Shown here: positions 1-7,982 of the stretch, in pieces
Position numbering within the stretch: position 1 is the stretch's first letter
Layout of the letters: each line of letters starts with the position of its first letter
Origin: Ardenticatenaceae bacterium
GTDB lineage: Bacteria; Chloroflexota; Anaerolineae; Promineifilales; Promineifilaceae
Direction of reading: 5' to 3'
DNA: 24,832 nt
Assembly: GCA_020634215.1 (NCBI GenBank)
Contig: JACKCD010000071.1
Span: forward strand, 1 to 24,832
Notes under the pieces: generated by a model
What the model saw: only the letters and a program-made list of their open reading frames with translations
Databases searched by the model: none
Told to the model about the DNA's origin: nothing
Position numbers and translations under genes: made by a program

Positions 1-632
1 CTGATGGGGTGCTGGTCGGCGGTGGCGTTGACGGTGAGGGTGGGGCCGCTGCCGGGAACGGCCGTTGGCGCGGGCGTTGGCGTGGGGGTGGTGTCATTCA
101 CCAGGGCAATGCCATCGAGATAGACGGTGGGCTGGGCGGCTCCCATGCTATCTTGCCACACCAGCCCTAAAATGGCGGTCGGGCTGCCGAGGGCGGGGAG
201 GGGAATTTCGACAAGCTGCCAGCTTTGGGAAACGGCCGTTACTGTATAGCCGCTGCTCCACCCCTCGCTGCCGTTTACCACCTTTACTATGAGCTGCTGG
301 CCGCCGCTGCTGCCGCCGTGGAGCCAGAAGCGCAGGGTGTTGACGGAGGAAGTAGAAACGGCCGTTTCGGCTCGCAAATACAGCCCACCCCACGCCTCAG
401 TGTATTGCACCGCCAAAGAATGGCTGCCGCTTTGCACCGGAGACCCATTGGCAAACTGCCTGGTTGTTCCCCATGACCAATCTTGCCAGCCAGTTGCCAG
501 CGAATCCTGATAAACATCCAAACTTGGCGCTGCCTGAACGGTTAAAAGCTGCCCACCCCACAGTAAAACCACCAGCGTGGTTGCGGCTCCCATCCAGAAA
601 ATGCCAAAGCGTTTCCGAAAAAATTGCTCCAT
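1..632 (-). CDS. Secreted carbohydrate-active enzyme, N-terminal part (probable GH44 glycoside hydrolase), runs off left edge
   Basis: Reading the minus strand from ATG at 632 gives 210 open codons with no stop before the window edge. Residues 1-35 are a signal peptide: basic start (MEQFFRKRFG), hydrophobic core about 12-32, and a cleavage-type TVQAA just before P36. Residues 38-178 look like a beta-sandwich carbohydrate-binding or jelly-roll domain (QDSLATGWQDWSWG near its start, VYLDGIALVND at its end). A Pro/Thr linker (TPTPTPAPTAVPGSGP) follows, then LTVNATADQHPI at the edge, which resembles the beginning of GH44 catalytic domains (usually followed by SPYIYGMN). The secreted, modular layout is seen directly; the GH44 call rests on a few residues and is an inference. 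Three AACGGCCGTT palindromes lie inside the gene, all read as T-A-V. It would act outside the cell on polysaccharide. Confidence 0.72.
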   Translation of the reverse strand, partial: MEQFFRKRFGIFWMGAATTLVVLLWGGQLLTVQAAPSLDVYQDSLATGWQDWSWGTTRQFANGSPVQSGSHSLAVQYTEAWGGLYLRAETAVSTSSVNTLRFWLHGGSSGGQQLIVKVVNGSEGWSSGYTVTAVSQSWQLVEIPLPALGSPTAILGLVWQDSMGAAQPTVYLDGIALVNDTTPTPTPAPTAVPGSGPTLTVNATADQHPI

Positions 633-767
633 TGTTGCTCTGCCCTCATGTCCTAGTGGCGTAACCCTATGCTATTTAGCCCAAAGCAACAATAGACTGT
701 TCAGCCCATGCAAAAAGTCCTATAAAATTGGTTATAAAAAAGGGGAAATAATATTAGGAAATAGTAC

Positions 768-800
768 CAATGGGTCAGGTGGCTTGCACCTGGCCCATTG
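768..800 (-). terminator. Terminator hairpin downstream of the amidase gene
   Basis: Positions 768-781 and 787-800 are inverted repeats with 13 of 14 positions complementary and the remaining pair a possible wobble, closed by a 5-nt loop. The stem starts 5 bp after the amidase stop codon. On the minus strand it is followed by a T-rich but interrupted stretch rather than a clean T-run, so it is a probable intrinsic terminator. No gene covers 633-767, which otherwise holds only AT-rich sequence. Confidence 0.6.
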
Positions 801-805
801 AATCA

Positions 806-2320
806 CTATTCGGTTAGAAAGCGGGGAGGCCGACGTGCTTGCGTCAGCTGTTCAAAGGCAAAGGCCAGCTTGATGAGCGTTGGCTCGCTGTAGGCACGAC
901 CCATAAAGGTGAGACCCACGGGCAGATCGTCCACAAAGCCGGCCGGAACGGTAATTAGCGGGTAGCCAGCGCGGGCGGCGGGGCCAGAGCTGCCGGGAAC
1001 GTGGGGGTCGCCGTTGACGAAATCAATGCGCCAGGCGGGGACACGGGAGGGGGCAACGAGCGCGTCAAGCTGGTATTGCGCCATCACCGCGTCAATCCCT
1101 TCGCTGGCGGCACGCCGCTGGCTTTGGTCGAGCATGGCGAGGTAGTGGGGGGCGGGCAGTTCGGCTTTAGCCTGCGCCATTTCCAGAATTTCCTGGGCAA
1201 AGTGGGGCATTTCGGCTTCGGCGTGGGCGGTATTGAAGGCGATGAGGTCGGCGAGGGTGCGGACAATGGGCTGGTCGGGGTCGTTGGCAACGCGGGTGGC
1301 AAGATAGGCGTTGAGATCGGCTTTAAATTCGTAGAGCAGTACCTCAAATTCGGCGTTGTCTTCGCGCATTTGGGTCATGGTGGGAATGTCGGCGGGGTCT
1401 ATGATGATGGCTCCGGCCTCGCGCAGGGCGGAAACGGCCGTTTCCATCACCCCGTCTGTCCCTTCGTTATGCCCCCAAAACCCTTCCCGCGCCACGCCAA
1501 TTCTGGCACCGCGCAGGCCGTTGGGGTCGAGGAAGGGGGTGTAGTCGGTGTGAAAACGGCCGTTTGACCCCACCGTCGCCGGGTCGCGCCAATCCACCCC
1601 CGTCAACGCCCCCAGCACAATCGCCGCATCGGCCACCGTCCGCGTCATCGGCCCCACCGTGTCCTGCGTGTGCGAAATGGGGATCACCCCGGCGCGGCTG
1701 GTCAGCCCCACCGTTGGCTTAATCCCCACCAGCCCACACACCGACGACGGGCAGACAATCGAGCCATCTGTTTCCGTGCCAAGCGCCACCGCCGCCAAAT
1801 TGGCCGCAATCGCCGCCCCGGAACCAGAGCTGGAGCCGCACGGGTTGAAGGGCAACCGATATGGGTTGAGCGTTTGCCTCCCGCGCCCGCTCCAGCCGCT
1901 CACCGACCGCGTGGAGCGAAAGTTGGCCCACTCGCTAAGGTTGGTTTTGCCCAAAATAACCGCCCCCGCCTGCCGCAGCCGCGCTGCCACAGTCGCATCC
2001 TGCGCCGGATGGGAACTTAGCAGGGCCAGCGAACCGGCCGTTGTTTGCATTTGGTCGGCGGTGTCAATATTATCTTTGAGCAGCACCGGAATGCCGTGGA
2101 GCGGGCCGCGTGGGCCGCTGGCGGCGCGTTCGGCATCCAGCGCAGCGGCAATGTCCAACGCCTCTGGGTTCAGTTCAATCACGGAGTTGATGGTTGGCCC
2201 GCTGCGGTCAACCGCCTCAATCCGATCTAGGTACGCCTGCACAAGCTGCACGGCGGTCAGTTCGTCGGCCGCCATGCTGTTTTGCAGCTCAACAATGCTC
2301 ATTTCGGGAAAGTCGGACAT
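806..2320 (-). CDS. Amidase-signature family amidase
   Basis: 504 aa, full length for amidase-signature (AS) hydrolases. The Ser-cisSer-Lys triad is visible: Lys82 in GIPVLLKDNID, the cis-Ser within CGSSSGSGAA (residues 161-170), and the nucleophile Ser187 in GTETDGSIVCPSS. The GTETDGSI and NPYRLPFNPCGSSSGS wording resembles peptide amidases and broad-specificity AS enzymes more than GatA, and there are no gatB or gatC neighbours, so a tRNA amidotransferase role is unlikely. It probably hydrolyses a small amide or C-terminal peptide amide in the cytoplasm; the substrate cannot be told. No signal peptide. The gene stands alone, divergent from the acyl-CoA dehydrogenase gene, with a terminator hairpin just after its stop. 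It carries two AACGGCCGTT copies (read as ETAVS and NGRF). Confidence 0.9.
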   Translation of the reverse strand: MSDFPEMSIVELQNSMAADELTAVQLVQAYLDRIEAVDRSGPTINSVIELNPEALDIAAALDAERAASGPRGPLHGIPVLLKDNIDTADQMQTTAGSLALLSSHPAQDATVAARLRQAGAVILGKTNLSEWANFRSTRSVSGWSGRGRQTLNPYRLPFNPCGSSSGSGAAIAANLAAVALGTETDGSIVCPSSVCGLVGIKPTVGLTSRAGVIPISHTQDTVGPMTRTVADAAIVLGALTGVDWRDPATVGSNGRFHTDYTPFLDPNGLRGARIGVAREGFWGHNEGTDGVMETAVSALREAGAIIIDPADIPTMTQMREDNAEFEVLLYEFKADLNAYLATRVANDPDQPIVRTLADLIAFNTAHAEAEMPHFAQEILEMAQAKAELPAPHYLAMLDQSQRRAASEGIDAVMAQYQLDALVAPSRVPAWRIDFVNGDPHVPGSSGPAARAGYPLITVPAGFVDDLPVGLTFMGRAYSEPTLIKLAFAFEQLTQARRPPRFLTE

Positions 2321-2337
2321 TTAATTTCCTTTGAGGA

Positions 2338-2387
2338 TGGAGATTGGAGTCTCTCAATCTCTCAATCTCTTAGTCTCCAAGTCTCCA
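2338..2387. repeat. Imperfect hairpin of GAGATT/AATCTC-type repeats between divergent genes
   Basis: The gap between the amidase and acyl-CoA dehydrogenase starts holds TGGAGATTGGAGTCT, several AATCTCTC units, and AGTCTCCAAGTCTCCA, which pair as an imperfect hairpin. The same GGAGATTGGAGATTAGAGATT wording recurs at 19727-19740, 19864-19885 and 24373-24436, so this is one member of a dispersed intergenic repeat family. Any promoters for the two genes must lie in or around it; none is convincing. Confidence 0.6.
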
Positions 2388-2411
2388 TACAATTGACAAA
2401 CGAGGAAGATC

Positions 2412-3551
2412 ATGAGTTATCAACATTATTTTCAAACGGAACATGACCAGATTCGCCAAATTACCCGCCGCTTTGTGGAAAGGGAGATGATGCCCTTTGT
2501 GGATGCGTGGGAGGAGGCGGGCAGTTTTCCGCGTGAACTATATCAGAAAGCGGCTAAGGTGGGCATTTTGGGAATGGGGTATCCTGAGGCGTTGGGCGGC
2601 ACGCCGGGGGATTTGTTTATGCAGATTGCGGTGTGGGAGGAGTTGATGCGGCCGGGGTCGGGGGGATTGAGCGCGGGGTTGGGGTCGCTCCACATTGCCC
2701 TGCCCCCCATTTTGGCGCTGGGGTCGCCGGAGCAGCAGGAGCAGTTTATTCGGCCGGTGCTGGCGGGGGAGCGAATTGCGGCGTTGGCGGTGACGGAACC
2801 GGGGGGCGGGTCGGATGTGGCGGGGTTGGCAACAACGGCCGTTCTTCAAAACGACCACTACATCGTCAACGGCAGCAAAACCTTTATCACCAGTGGCTGC
2901 CGGGCAGATTTGGTGACAACGGCCGTTCGCACCGGCGGCCCTGGTTCCCACGGCATCAGCCTGCTGGTCATCGAGGCCGACACCCCTGGCTTTAGCCGGT
3001 CACAGCCGCTAAAAAAGATGGGGTGGTGGGCATCGGATACGGCGCAGCTTTTTTTTGATGATTGCGGGGTTCCGGCCGGCAACCTTATTGGGGCAGAAAA
3101 CATGGGATTCTACGCCATCATGGGGAACTTCCAAAAGGAACGGCTGCAAATGTCCATCGTTGCCAACATGACCGCCGAACTAGCCCTCACCGCCTGTCTG
3201 GATTATGTGCAGCAGCGGGAAGCGTTTGGCAGACCCATTGCTGGCTTCCAGGTCATGCGCCACAAGCTGGTGGACATGGCAACCGAGCTGGAGGTAAGCC
3301 GCGAATTTACCTATCGCGTGGCGGCCAAAATGAATGATGGGGTGGATCAGGTGAAGGAGGTTTCGATGGCGAAGCTGTTTGCTACCAAAATGTGTGACAT
3401 GGTGACGTATGAGGCGGTGCAAATTTTTGGCGGCTATGGCTATATGCGGGAATATTTGGTGGAACGGCTCTACCGCGACAGCCGTATCCTGTCCATCGGC
3501 GGCGGCACGACGGAGATTATGAAGGAGATTGTTGCTAAGCGGATTTTTTGA
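2412..3551 (+). CDS. Acyl-CoA dehydrogenase
   Basis: 379 aa, the usual length of FAD-dependent acyl-CoA dehydrogenases, which make the first alpha,beta-oxidation of an acyl-CoA thioester and pass electrons to ETF. Visible signatures: ALAVTEPGGGSDVAG (about 124-138), the REAFGRPIAGFQ helix, and IFGGYGYMREYLVERLYRD followed by GGGTTEIMKE near the C-terminus. The usual catalytic Glu of short- and medium-chain enzymes (in EGT) is Gly here. A Glu lies instead just before the conserved Arg in FQKERL (Glu243-Arg244), the arrangement of long-chain and isovaleryl-CoA dehydrogenases, so a long or branched acyl substrate is likely. GAGGA lies 5 nt before the ATG. Two AACGGCCGTT copies (TTAV) lie inside. 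No neighbouring beta-oxidation genes are present to narrow the substrate. Confidence 0.92.
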   Translation: MSYQHYFQTEHDQIRQITRRFVEREMMPFVDAWEEAGSFPRELYQKAAKVGILGMGYPEALGGTPGDLFMQIAVWEELMRPGSGGLSAGLGSLHIALPPILALGSPEQQEQFIRPVLAGERIAALAVTEPGGGSDVAGLATTAVLQNDHYIVNGSKTFITSGCRADLVTTAVRTGGPGSHGISLLVIEADTPGFSRSQPLKKMGWWASDTAQLFFDDCGVPAGNLIGAENMGFYAIMGNFQKERLQMSIVANMTAELALTACLDYVQQREAFGRPIAGFQVMRHKLVDMATELEVSREFTYRVAAKMNDGVDQVKEVSMAKLFATKMCDMVTYEAVQIFGGYGYMREYLVERLYRDSRILSIGGGTTEIMKEIVAKRIF

Positions 3552-3553
3552 GA

Positions 3554-3598
3554 AACGGCCGTTTGTGTTCTTTATAATTTTTGTGGAAAACGGCCGTT
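3554..3598. repeat. Pair of AACGGCCGTT palindromes after the acyl-CoA dehydrogenase gene
   Basis: Copies at 3554-3563 and 3589-3598 lie 25 bp apart, immediately after the acyl-CoA dehydrogenase stop codon and immediately before the transposase remnant. As RNA the two copies could pair with each other over about 11 bp, giving a terminator-like stem with a long loop. Their position at the edge of the mobile-element remnant also makes them a possible recombination boundary. Confidence 0.6.
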
Positions 3599-3600
3599 GA

Positions 3601-4307
3601 TCCTCCGTTTTAGAGCATCTGCACCCGCTGTTGCCCCAAAGCTGGAAAGTCGTGGTGCAATTTGACAGTCGGTACGCCTCTGCTCGCTTAATCAACTACT
3701 GTCGCCGCCAACGTTGGCATGTCACCTGCAGTTTGAAGTGTAACTGCCTCTTGAGTGACAAGCGCATTGACAAACATGCCCAAGAGTTAAGGCACAAGTG
3801 GTATACGCGCGTTCACGTTACCACTACGGACGGGGATAAAGCCATCTATTTTGTGCGACGGTGTAACGGCCGTTTAGCTGATGTACCCACAGATGTCCGT
3901 GTTTTCTTTTCCAAAAGGCACCCGAGGGCAAAAGCTCTCTCGTACTTCATAAGTACGGAACTTAGTTGCTCGACCCAAGCGGTCTTGCAAGGTACTCTTG
4001 GCGGTGGTCATGCGAAGTTGTCAACTTCGATACCAAAACCCAATTGGGACTAGCCGATTTTCGGGTACGTTCCTATGAGGCGGTAGACAGATATATAGTC
4101 GTCGTCCATCTAGCCTGGGCTTATGTGGAACAGCGGTTTGACCGTGAACGTTCGAGCCAAATACAGACTTACGGCGACATTATTCGGCAGCATCGAAACG
4201 AACATGCAGTGGATTGGTTAACTAGTGTAGTGGACATGGCTATCGAAACGGGAGATGTTGACCTCGTTTTGCAACGTTTCCTGCGCTTAGATAGCCAAGC
4301 CACATAA
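3601..4307 (+). pseudogene. IS4/IS701-type DDE transposase remnant, 5' truncated and frameshifted
   Basis: Two overlapping frames together read as one transposase. The first frame (3601 to about 3990) gives VQFDSRYASARLINY, which looks like the region of the second catalytic Asp, and CSLKCN. After a one-base loss near 3990 the second frame continues YSWRWSCEVVNFDTKTQLG. This matches the IS4-family Y-(2)-R-(3)-E-(6)-K signature exactly (Tyr at 3993, Glu at 4014, Lys at 4035), followed by ADFRVRSYEAVDRY and a helical C-terminus ending at 4307. The N-terminal half with the first catalytic Asp is missing: the open frame begins just after a stop at 3598-3600, next to a palindrome. It cannot make a working transposase. 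Clear insertion-sequence ends or target duplications were not found. A short inverted match (GTACGC around 4328 and GGCGTACGCC at 4373-4382) could be a leftover end. The 4308-4462 gap holds nothing else. Confidence 0.8.
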
Positions 4308-4462
4308 ACTTGATTAGCTGTCACCTTGTACGCTAACGGGGTTCAAAACGCGCTCTTTGAAGCCCGATTATTGGCGTACGCCTTTTGAAAGATTACAGAG
4401 CGTCTTTTTTTGTTAAAAGTGCGATTTTCGCCGGAATCGAATTGCTTATTGAAGCCAACAAA

Positions 4463-5740
4463 CTACATCATATCCTTGGTCAACTCTTCCAAGAACTCAT
4501 AATTTGTCCGCGTATCGCGCAAGCGCTGCAAAACCGCCCCAGTCGCACTGCTAATATCATACCCCGGCGTATCCATCAAATGCCCCAACATCCGGCGCAT
4601 CGTATACACACGAGCCAACTCATCACCCGACAGCAGCAAATCTTCACGGCGCGTGCTAGAGCGTTCAATATCAAAGGCCGGGAAGATGCGACGCTCCTGT
4701 AGACGGCGGCTGAGCATTAGCTCCATATTACCCGTCCCCTTGAACTCCTCATAAATCACGTCATCCATACGGCTACCCGTGTCCACCAGACACGTACCGA
4801 TAATCGTCAGGCTGCCGCCAAACTCCACGTTACGCGCTGCCCCAAAGAAACGCTTCGGCGGATATAGTGCCGTCGGATCCAAACCACCCGACAGGGTGCG
4901 CCCACTGGGGGGAACCGTTAGGTTATAGGCCCGTGCCAACCGGGTAATCGAGTCAAGCAAAATGACCACATCTTGCCCCGCTTCCACCAGACGCTTTGCT
5001 CGTTCCAGTGCCATTTCCGCCACGCGGCAGTGCTGCTTCACTGGCTCATCAAACGTTGAGCTTGCTACCTCGGCCTGCGTTGAGCGTTCCATGTCGGTTA
5101 CTTCTTCCGGCCGTTCACCAATCAGCACAATCATCAAATGCAAATCGGTATAGTTCTCTGCCAGCGCGTTGGCAATATCTTTCAAAACGGTCGTTTTACC
5201 AGCCTTGGGCGGTGACACAATCAACCCGCGCTGACCACGCCCAATCGGCGCAACTAAATCCAAAAGGCGTGTGGATAGGATATTGGGTGCTGTTTCAAGT
5301 TTTAATTTTTGGTCAGGAAAAATGGGGGTTAAATCAGCAAAGAAAGGGCGGCGCTTAATCAACTCTGGGCTTTGCCCATTTACAGATTCGACTCGGAGAA
5401 GACTATAATACTTCTCATTCTCTTTTGGCACACGAACTTGGCCGGCAACCATATCGCCTGTGCGAAGTCCTAAGCGCCGAACCTGCGAATTAGAAACATA
5501 AATGTCGTTTTGTCCGGGGAGGAAATTTTTCGACCGCAAAAAACCCATGTTTTGCTTGTCGTCTTCTATAATCTCTAATACGCCACCGCGAAACTCATTG
5601 CCGTCTGCTTTGGCCGTATGTTTCATAATATGAAATATAAGGTCTTGCTTTTTCATTGTGCTAAACCCGGTTATATTGTTTTCTCGGGCTATATCACGCA
5701 GCTCACTTAATTTCTTTTCTTCAAGTGCTCCAATGTCCAT
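4463..5740 (-). CDS. rho: Transcription termination factor Rho
   Basis: 425 aa, close to the usual 410-430. Residues 1-45 form the N-terminal helical Rho_N domain (LEEKKLSELRDIARENNI). Residues about 48-125 are the cold-shock-like RNA-binding domain (GGVLEI...MGFLRS, DIYVSNSQVRRLGLRTGD). The ATPase domain has Walker A SPPKAGKTT at 176-184, the Walker B strand VVILLDSITRLARAYN, and the FFGAARNVEFGGSLTIIGT segment. Hexameric Rho binds nascent RNA at C-rich rut sites and pulls RNA polymerase off. The start is supported by GGAG about 10 nt upstream. It is the last gene of the minus-strand core block but has its own promoter after fbp. No AACGGCCGTT copy lies in it. Confidence 0.98.
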   Translation of the reverse strand: MDIGALEEKKLSELRDIARENNITGFSTMKKQDLIFHIMKHTAKADGNEFRGGVLEIIEDDKQNMGFLRSKNFLPGQNDIYVSNSQVRRLGLRTGDMVAGQVRVPKENEKYYSLLRVESVNGQSPELIKRRPFFADLTPIFPDQKLKLETAPNILSTRLLDLVAPIGRGQRGLIVSPPKAGKTTVLKDIANALAENYTDLHLMIVLIGERPEEVTDMERSTQAEVASSTFDEPVKQHCRVAEMALERAKRLVEAGQDVVILLDSITRLARAYNLTVPPSGRTLSGGLDPTALYPPKRFFGAARNVEFGGSLTIIGTCLVDTGSRMDDVIYEEFKGTGNMELMLSRRLQERRIFPAFDIERSSTRREDLLLSGDELARVYTMRRMLGHLMDTPGYDISSATGAVLQRLRDTRTNYEFLEELTKDMM

Positions 5741-6007
5741 TAAAATCTACTCCAAACAGGGATAAGGTTATATACGCTATTAGTATTTTGACAGAGCCTA
5801 TCAACCATGGGGACAAGCTAAGTAATTGCAAAATTTGTTTTGGGTCTTACACAAAGTTTAAGGAATTTGTTAAAAGTTTAGGTACTCTATCGTGCCGTGT
5901 TGTTCTTTGTTATTGGGGAACTGGGCGATGGATGCCAGATGTTGTCGAAGATGCAATTTGCAAGCGAGATAAGGAAAACATCCAGACTCCACCAAGTAGG
6001 CGATGGG
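5741..6007 (-). other. Long rho leader region, no coding gene
   Basis: About 260 nt separate the predicted transcription start (just after the -10 at 6008-6013) from the rho ATG. No convincing gene is present on either strand. Read on the minus strand, the part around 5860-5960 is rich in C, A and U and poor in G (runs such as CATCCATCGCCCAGTTCCCC), the composition expected of a rut-type Rho-loading site. By analogy with the E. coli rho leader, where Rho limits its own synthesis, this could be an autoregulatory leader; that role is an inference. Confidence 0.45.
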
Positions 6008-6036
6008 AGTATAGCACGGGGAATAATGCAAGTCAA
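6008..6036 (-). promoter_or_regulatory. Sigma-70-type promoter for rho
   Basis: On the minus strand TTGACT (6036-6031) and TATACT (6013-6008) are separated by exactly 17 bp, each five of six to the consensus. It lies 20 bp past the fbp stop codon and points toward rho, so rho can be transcribed apart from the genes upstream. Confidence 0.65.
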
Positions 6037-6055
6037 TCCCTCAGAGGATCGTTCG

Positions 6056-7063
6056 TCAGCCTCCTTGTTTCCCTGCTTGAATAAAGGACTCAGCTTTATA
6101 GACAAGGCTACGATTCCCAACAAAAAACGGTGTTCTCTGGTGTAATTCGGTGGGCTCAACATCTAAAATGGAGCCGGTGCCTGTGGAGGCGTATCCTCCT
6201 GCCTGTTCAGCGAGAAAGGCAAGCGGGCCAGCTTCATAGAGTAAACGAATTTTGCCGTTTGGTTTGTCTAGTTCCCCAGGGTAGCAAAAGATGCCGCCAC
6301 GCAGCAGGTTGCGATGAAAATCGGCCACAAGTGAGCCTATGTAACGCGAGGACAGTTTGGGAGCATCATCACCGCGGCGCCCTTGTAGCCAACGCAAAAA
6401 TTCCTGAGTCTCTGGTGCCCAACGTTCAAAATAAGCGTGATTCACGCTGTAATAGGTAGGAGGTTCAGGAAAGCGCATGTATTCGTGGGAAAGCAAAAAT
6501 TCACCAAGTTCGGGGTTGAGGGTAAAGCCGTGTACCCCGTTACCGGTACTGTAAACAAGGATCGTGCTGGCTCCATAAAGAACGTAGCCAGCTCCAACCA
6601 AACGGCGAGGTGCCTGTAGAATATCCTCAAGCCGTCCTCGATGTTCCCAATCCCGACAGCGATAGATACCGAACACAGTGCCGATACTGACATTGACATC
6701 AATATTGGAGGAACCGTCTAAGGGATCGTAGACAAGTATATAGCTGCCCTTTTTAAATTGCTCAGGGATTGCTATCATCTCTTCTTTTTCCTCAGAAGCC
6801 ATTGCACATAAACGGCCGGTATGGTCACACATGCGAAAGATCACGTCATCGGCATAGACATCCAGCTTTTGCTGGTTTTCACCTTGAACATTGACGGCAC
6901 CTACTTCGCCTAAAATGTCGGTAAGACCAGCACGGTTGGTTTTATGGGAAATAATTTTGGCTGCGAGGGCAATGTCATAAAGCAGGTTGGTAAACTCGCC
7001 ACGAGCATAATCGGGTTGACTATCTAAAATAAATCGTTCGATTGTTTCAACTTTACTACTCAT
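6056..7063 (-). CDS. fbp: Class I fructose-1,6-bisphosphatase
   Basis: 335 aa, the standard class I FBPase length. It hydrolyses fructose 1,6-bisphosphate to fructose 6-phosphate in gluconeogenesis. The metal-binding signature VYDPLDGSSNIDVNVSIGT spans about residues 111-129, and the catalytic acidic loop MASEEKEEM about 88-96. The substrate-binding part has KIRLLYEAGPLAFLAEQAGG toward the C-terminus. The ATG at 7063 follows GGAGCGTGCCCTGAGTAATG, a usable ribosome site. It sits between cdsA and rho in the same orientation; the cdsA-fbp gap contains a stem-loop, so it may be partly uncoupled. No AACGGCCGTT copy is present, only a one-mismatch form near 6813. Confidence 0.97.
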   Translation of the reverse strand: MSSKVETIERFILDSQPDYARGEFTNLLYDIALAAKIISHKTNRAGLTDILGEVGAVNVQGENQQKLDVYADDVIFRMCDHTGRLCAMASEEKEEMIAIPEQFKKGSYILVYDPLDGSSNIDVNVSIGTVFGIYRCRDWEHRGRLEDILQAPRRLVGAGYVLYGASTILVYSTGNGVHGFTLNPELGEFLLSHEYMRFPEPPTYYSVNHAYFERWAPETQEFLRWLQGRRGDDAPKLSSRYIGSLVADFHRNLLRGGIFCYPGELDKPNGKIRLLYEAGPLAFLAEQAGGYASTGTGSILDVEPTELHQRTPFFVGNRSLVYKAESFIQAGKQGG

Positions 7064-7112
7064 TACTCAGGGCACGCTCCTCAGTTCATGGGATATGGGA
7101 ATTTATTTGTTT

Positions 7113-7144
7113 GTGCAAGAGAGAAGTGGGGGTCTTTCTTGCAC
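7113..7144 (-). terminator. Stem-loop just after cdsA
   Basis: GTGCAAGA at 7113-7120 pairs with TCTTGCAC at 7137-7144, with three more base pairs inside after a mismatch. It starts 1 bp past the cdsA stop on the minus strand. The sequence beyond is A-rich rather than T-rich, so it is more likely an mRNA-stabilising or weak attenuating structure between cdsA and fbp than a full terminator. Confidence 0.4.
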
Positions 7145-7145
7145 A

Positions 7146-7973
7146 TTAACCAATAAACAGGATCAAATAATAGGTGATAGCGATAGACCAGATTAGGGAA
7201 TCAATACGATCAAAAGCTCCTCCATGTCCTGGAAAGAGTACACCTGAATCCTTAAGTCCGGCCTGACGTTTTAGCATGGATATGCCTAAATCACCTAGCG
7301 GTCCAAGTGCAGAAACAATTGTAGCAATGATGATGCTAGTCAAGACAGGCAGAGTTAGCAGGTAGGCAGCCAAAGCAGTTGCACCAATGCTAAGCACAAT
7401 ACCACCTATATAACCTTCGACGGTTTTTTTGGGGCTTAGGCGCGGGGTTAGCTGGTGATGACCCAGAAGCTTGCCAGCGAGGAAGCGGCCAACGAGATAG
7501 GCACCTGTGTCGGCAATCCAGATGGCAACAAGGCCGAGCATTGTCCACTGCCAGGCCATGTGCTCCAGGTTGCGAATGCGAAGGAGGTGCCCGCCTACCC
7601 AGCCGATGATGAGAATGCCAACAATCAGAGAGAACCAATCAGCAACGGCCGTTTTACTCTTATCAAATTCATACAACCAAAGGGCATAGGCCAGGGACAG
7701 TAAGAAGCTGATGAGTGTGAGAGGGGCGAGGAGATCAACGGCCGTTAATCCCAAACCCGGCCATTGCGCCACCGCCATTTGCGCCAGCACCGCCCCATAA
7801 AGCAACCAGTGGGCAGGCTTCCAACCTAACCCTTCCACCATATGGAGATATTCATGAGTTGCGACCAGAAAAACGGCCGTTACCGGTACAAACAACCACC
7901 ACCCGCCCAAATAAACCAAATACAGGGCAAGTGGACCTAACGTGAGGGTAACAAGCGCCCGCTGCCAAAACAT
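7146..7973 (-). CDS. cdsA: Phosphatidate cytidylyltransferase
   Basis: 275 aa integral membrane enzyme that makes CDP-diacylglycerol from phosphatidate and CTP, the branch point of bacterial phospholipid synthesis. The family signature is complete at residues 232-258: SMLKRQAGLKDSG followed by FPGHGGAFDRID. The sequence is a succession of about seven or eight hydrophobic segments, including two at 9-36, and LSPKKTVEGYIGG at 179-191 is the other conserved block. The gene begins 9 bp after the uppS stop without a clear Shine-Dalgarno, so translation is probably coupled to uppS. It carries three AACGGCCGTT copies within 240 bp (KTAVADW, LTAVDLL, VTAVFLV), the densest cluster in the core block. 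Confidence 0.95.
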   Translation of the reverse strand: MFWQRALVTLTLGPLALYLVYLGGWWLFVPVTAVFLVATHEYLHMVEGLGWKPAHWLLYGAVLAQMAVAQWPGLGLTAVDLLAPLTLISFLLSLAYALWLYEFDKSKTAVADWFSLIVGILIIGWVGGHLLRIRNLEHMAWQWTMLGLVAIWIADTGAYLVGRFLAGKLLGHHQLTPRLSPKKTVEGYIGGIVLSIGATALAAYLLTLPVLTSIIIATIVSALGPLGDLGISMLKRQAGLKDSGVLFPGHGGAFDRIDSLIWSIAITYYLILFIG

Positions 7974-7982
7974 CAGGGCACA

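Noticed and set aside
1001..2324. Long plus-strand open frames opposite the amidase gene
   Set aside because: They mirror the third-position GC bias of the minus-strand amidase, have low-complexity Gly/Ala/Ser content, and show no domain.
4327..4382. Inverted GTACGC-type sequences as the right end of the transposase element
   Set aside because: Short imperfect match, no partner at the left end and no target duplication; kept only as a remark.
4430..4465. T-arm-like sequence (TTCGATTCC on the minus strand), possible tRNA
   Set aside because: No T-stem pairing, anticodon arm or acceptor stem around it.
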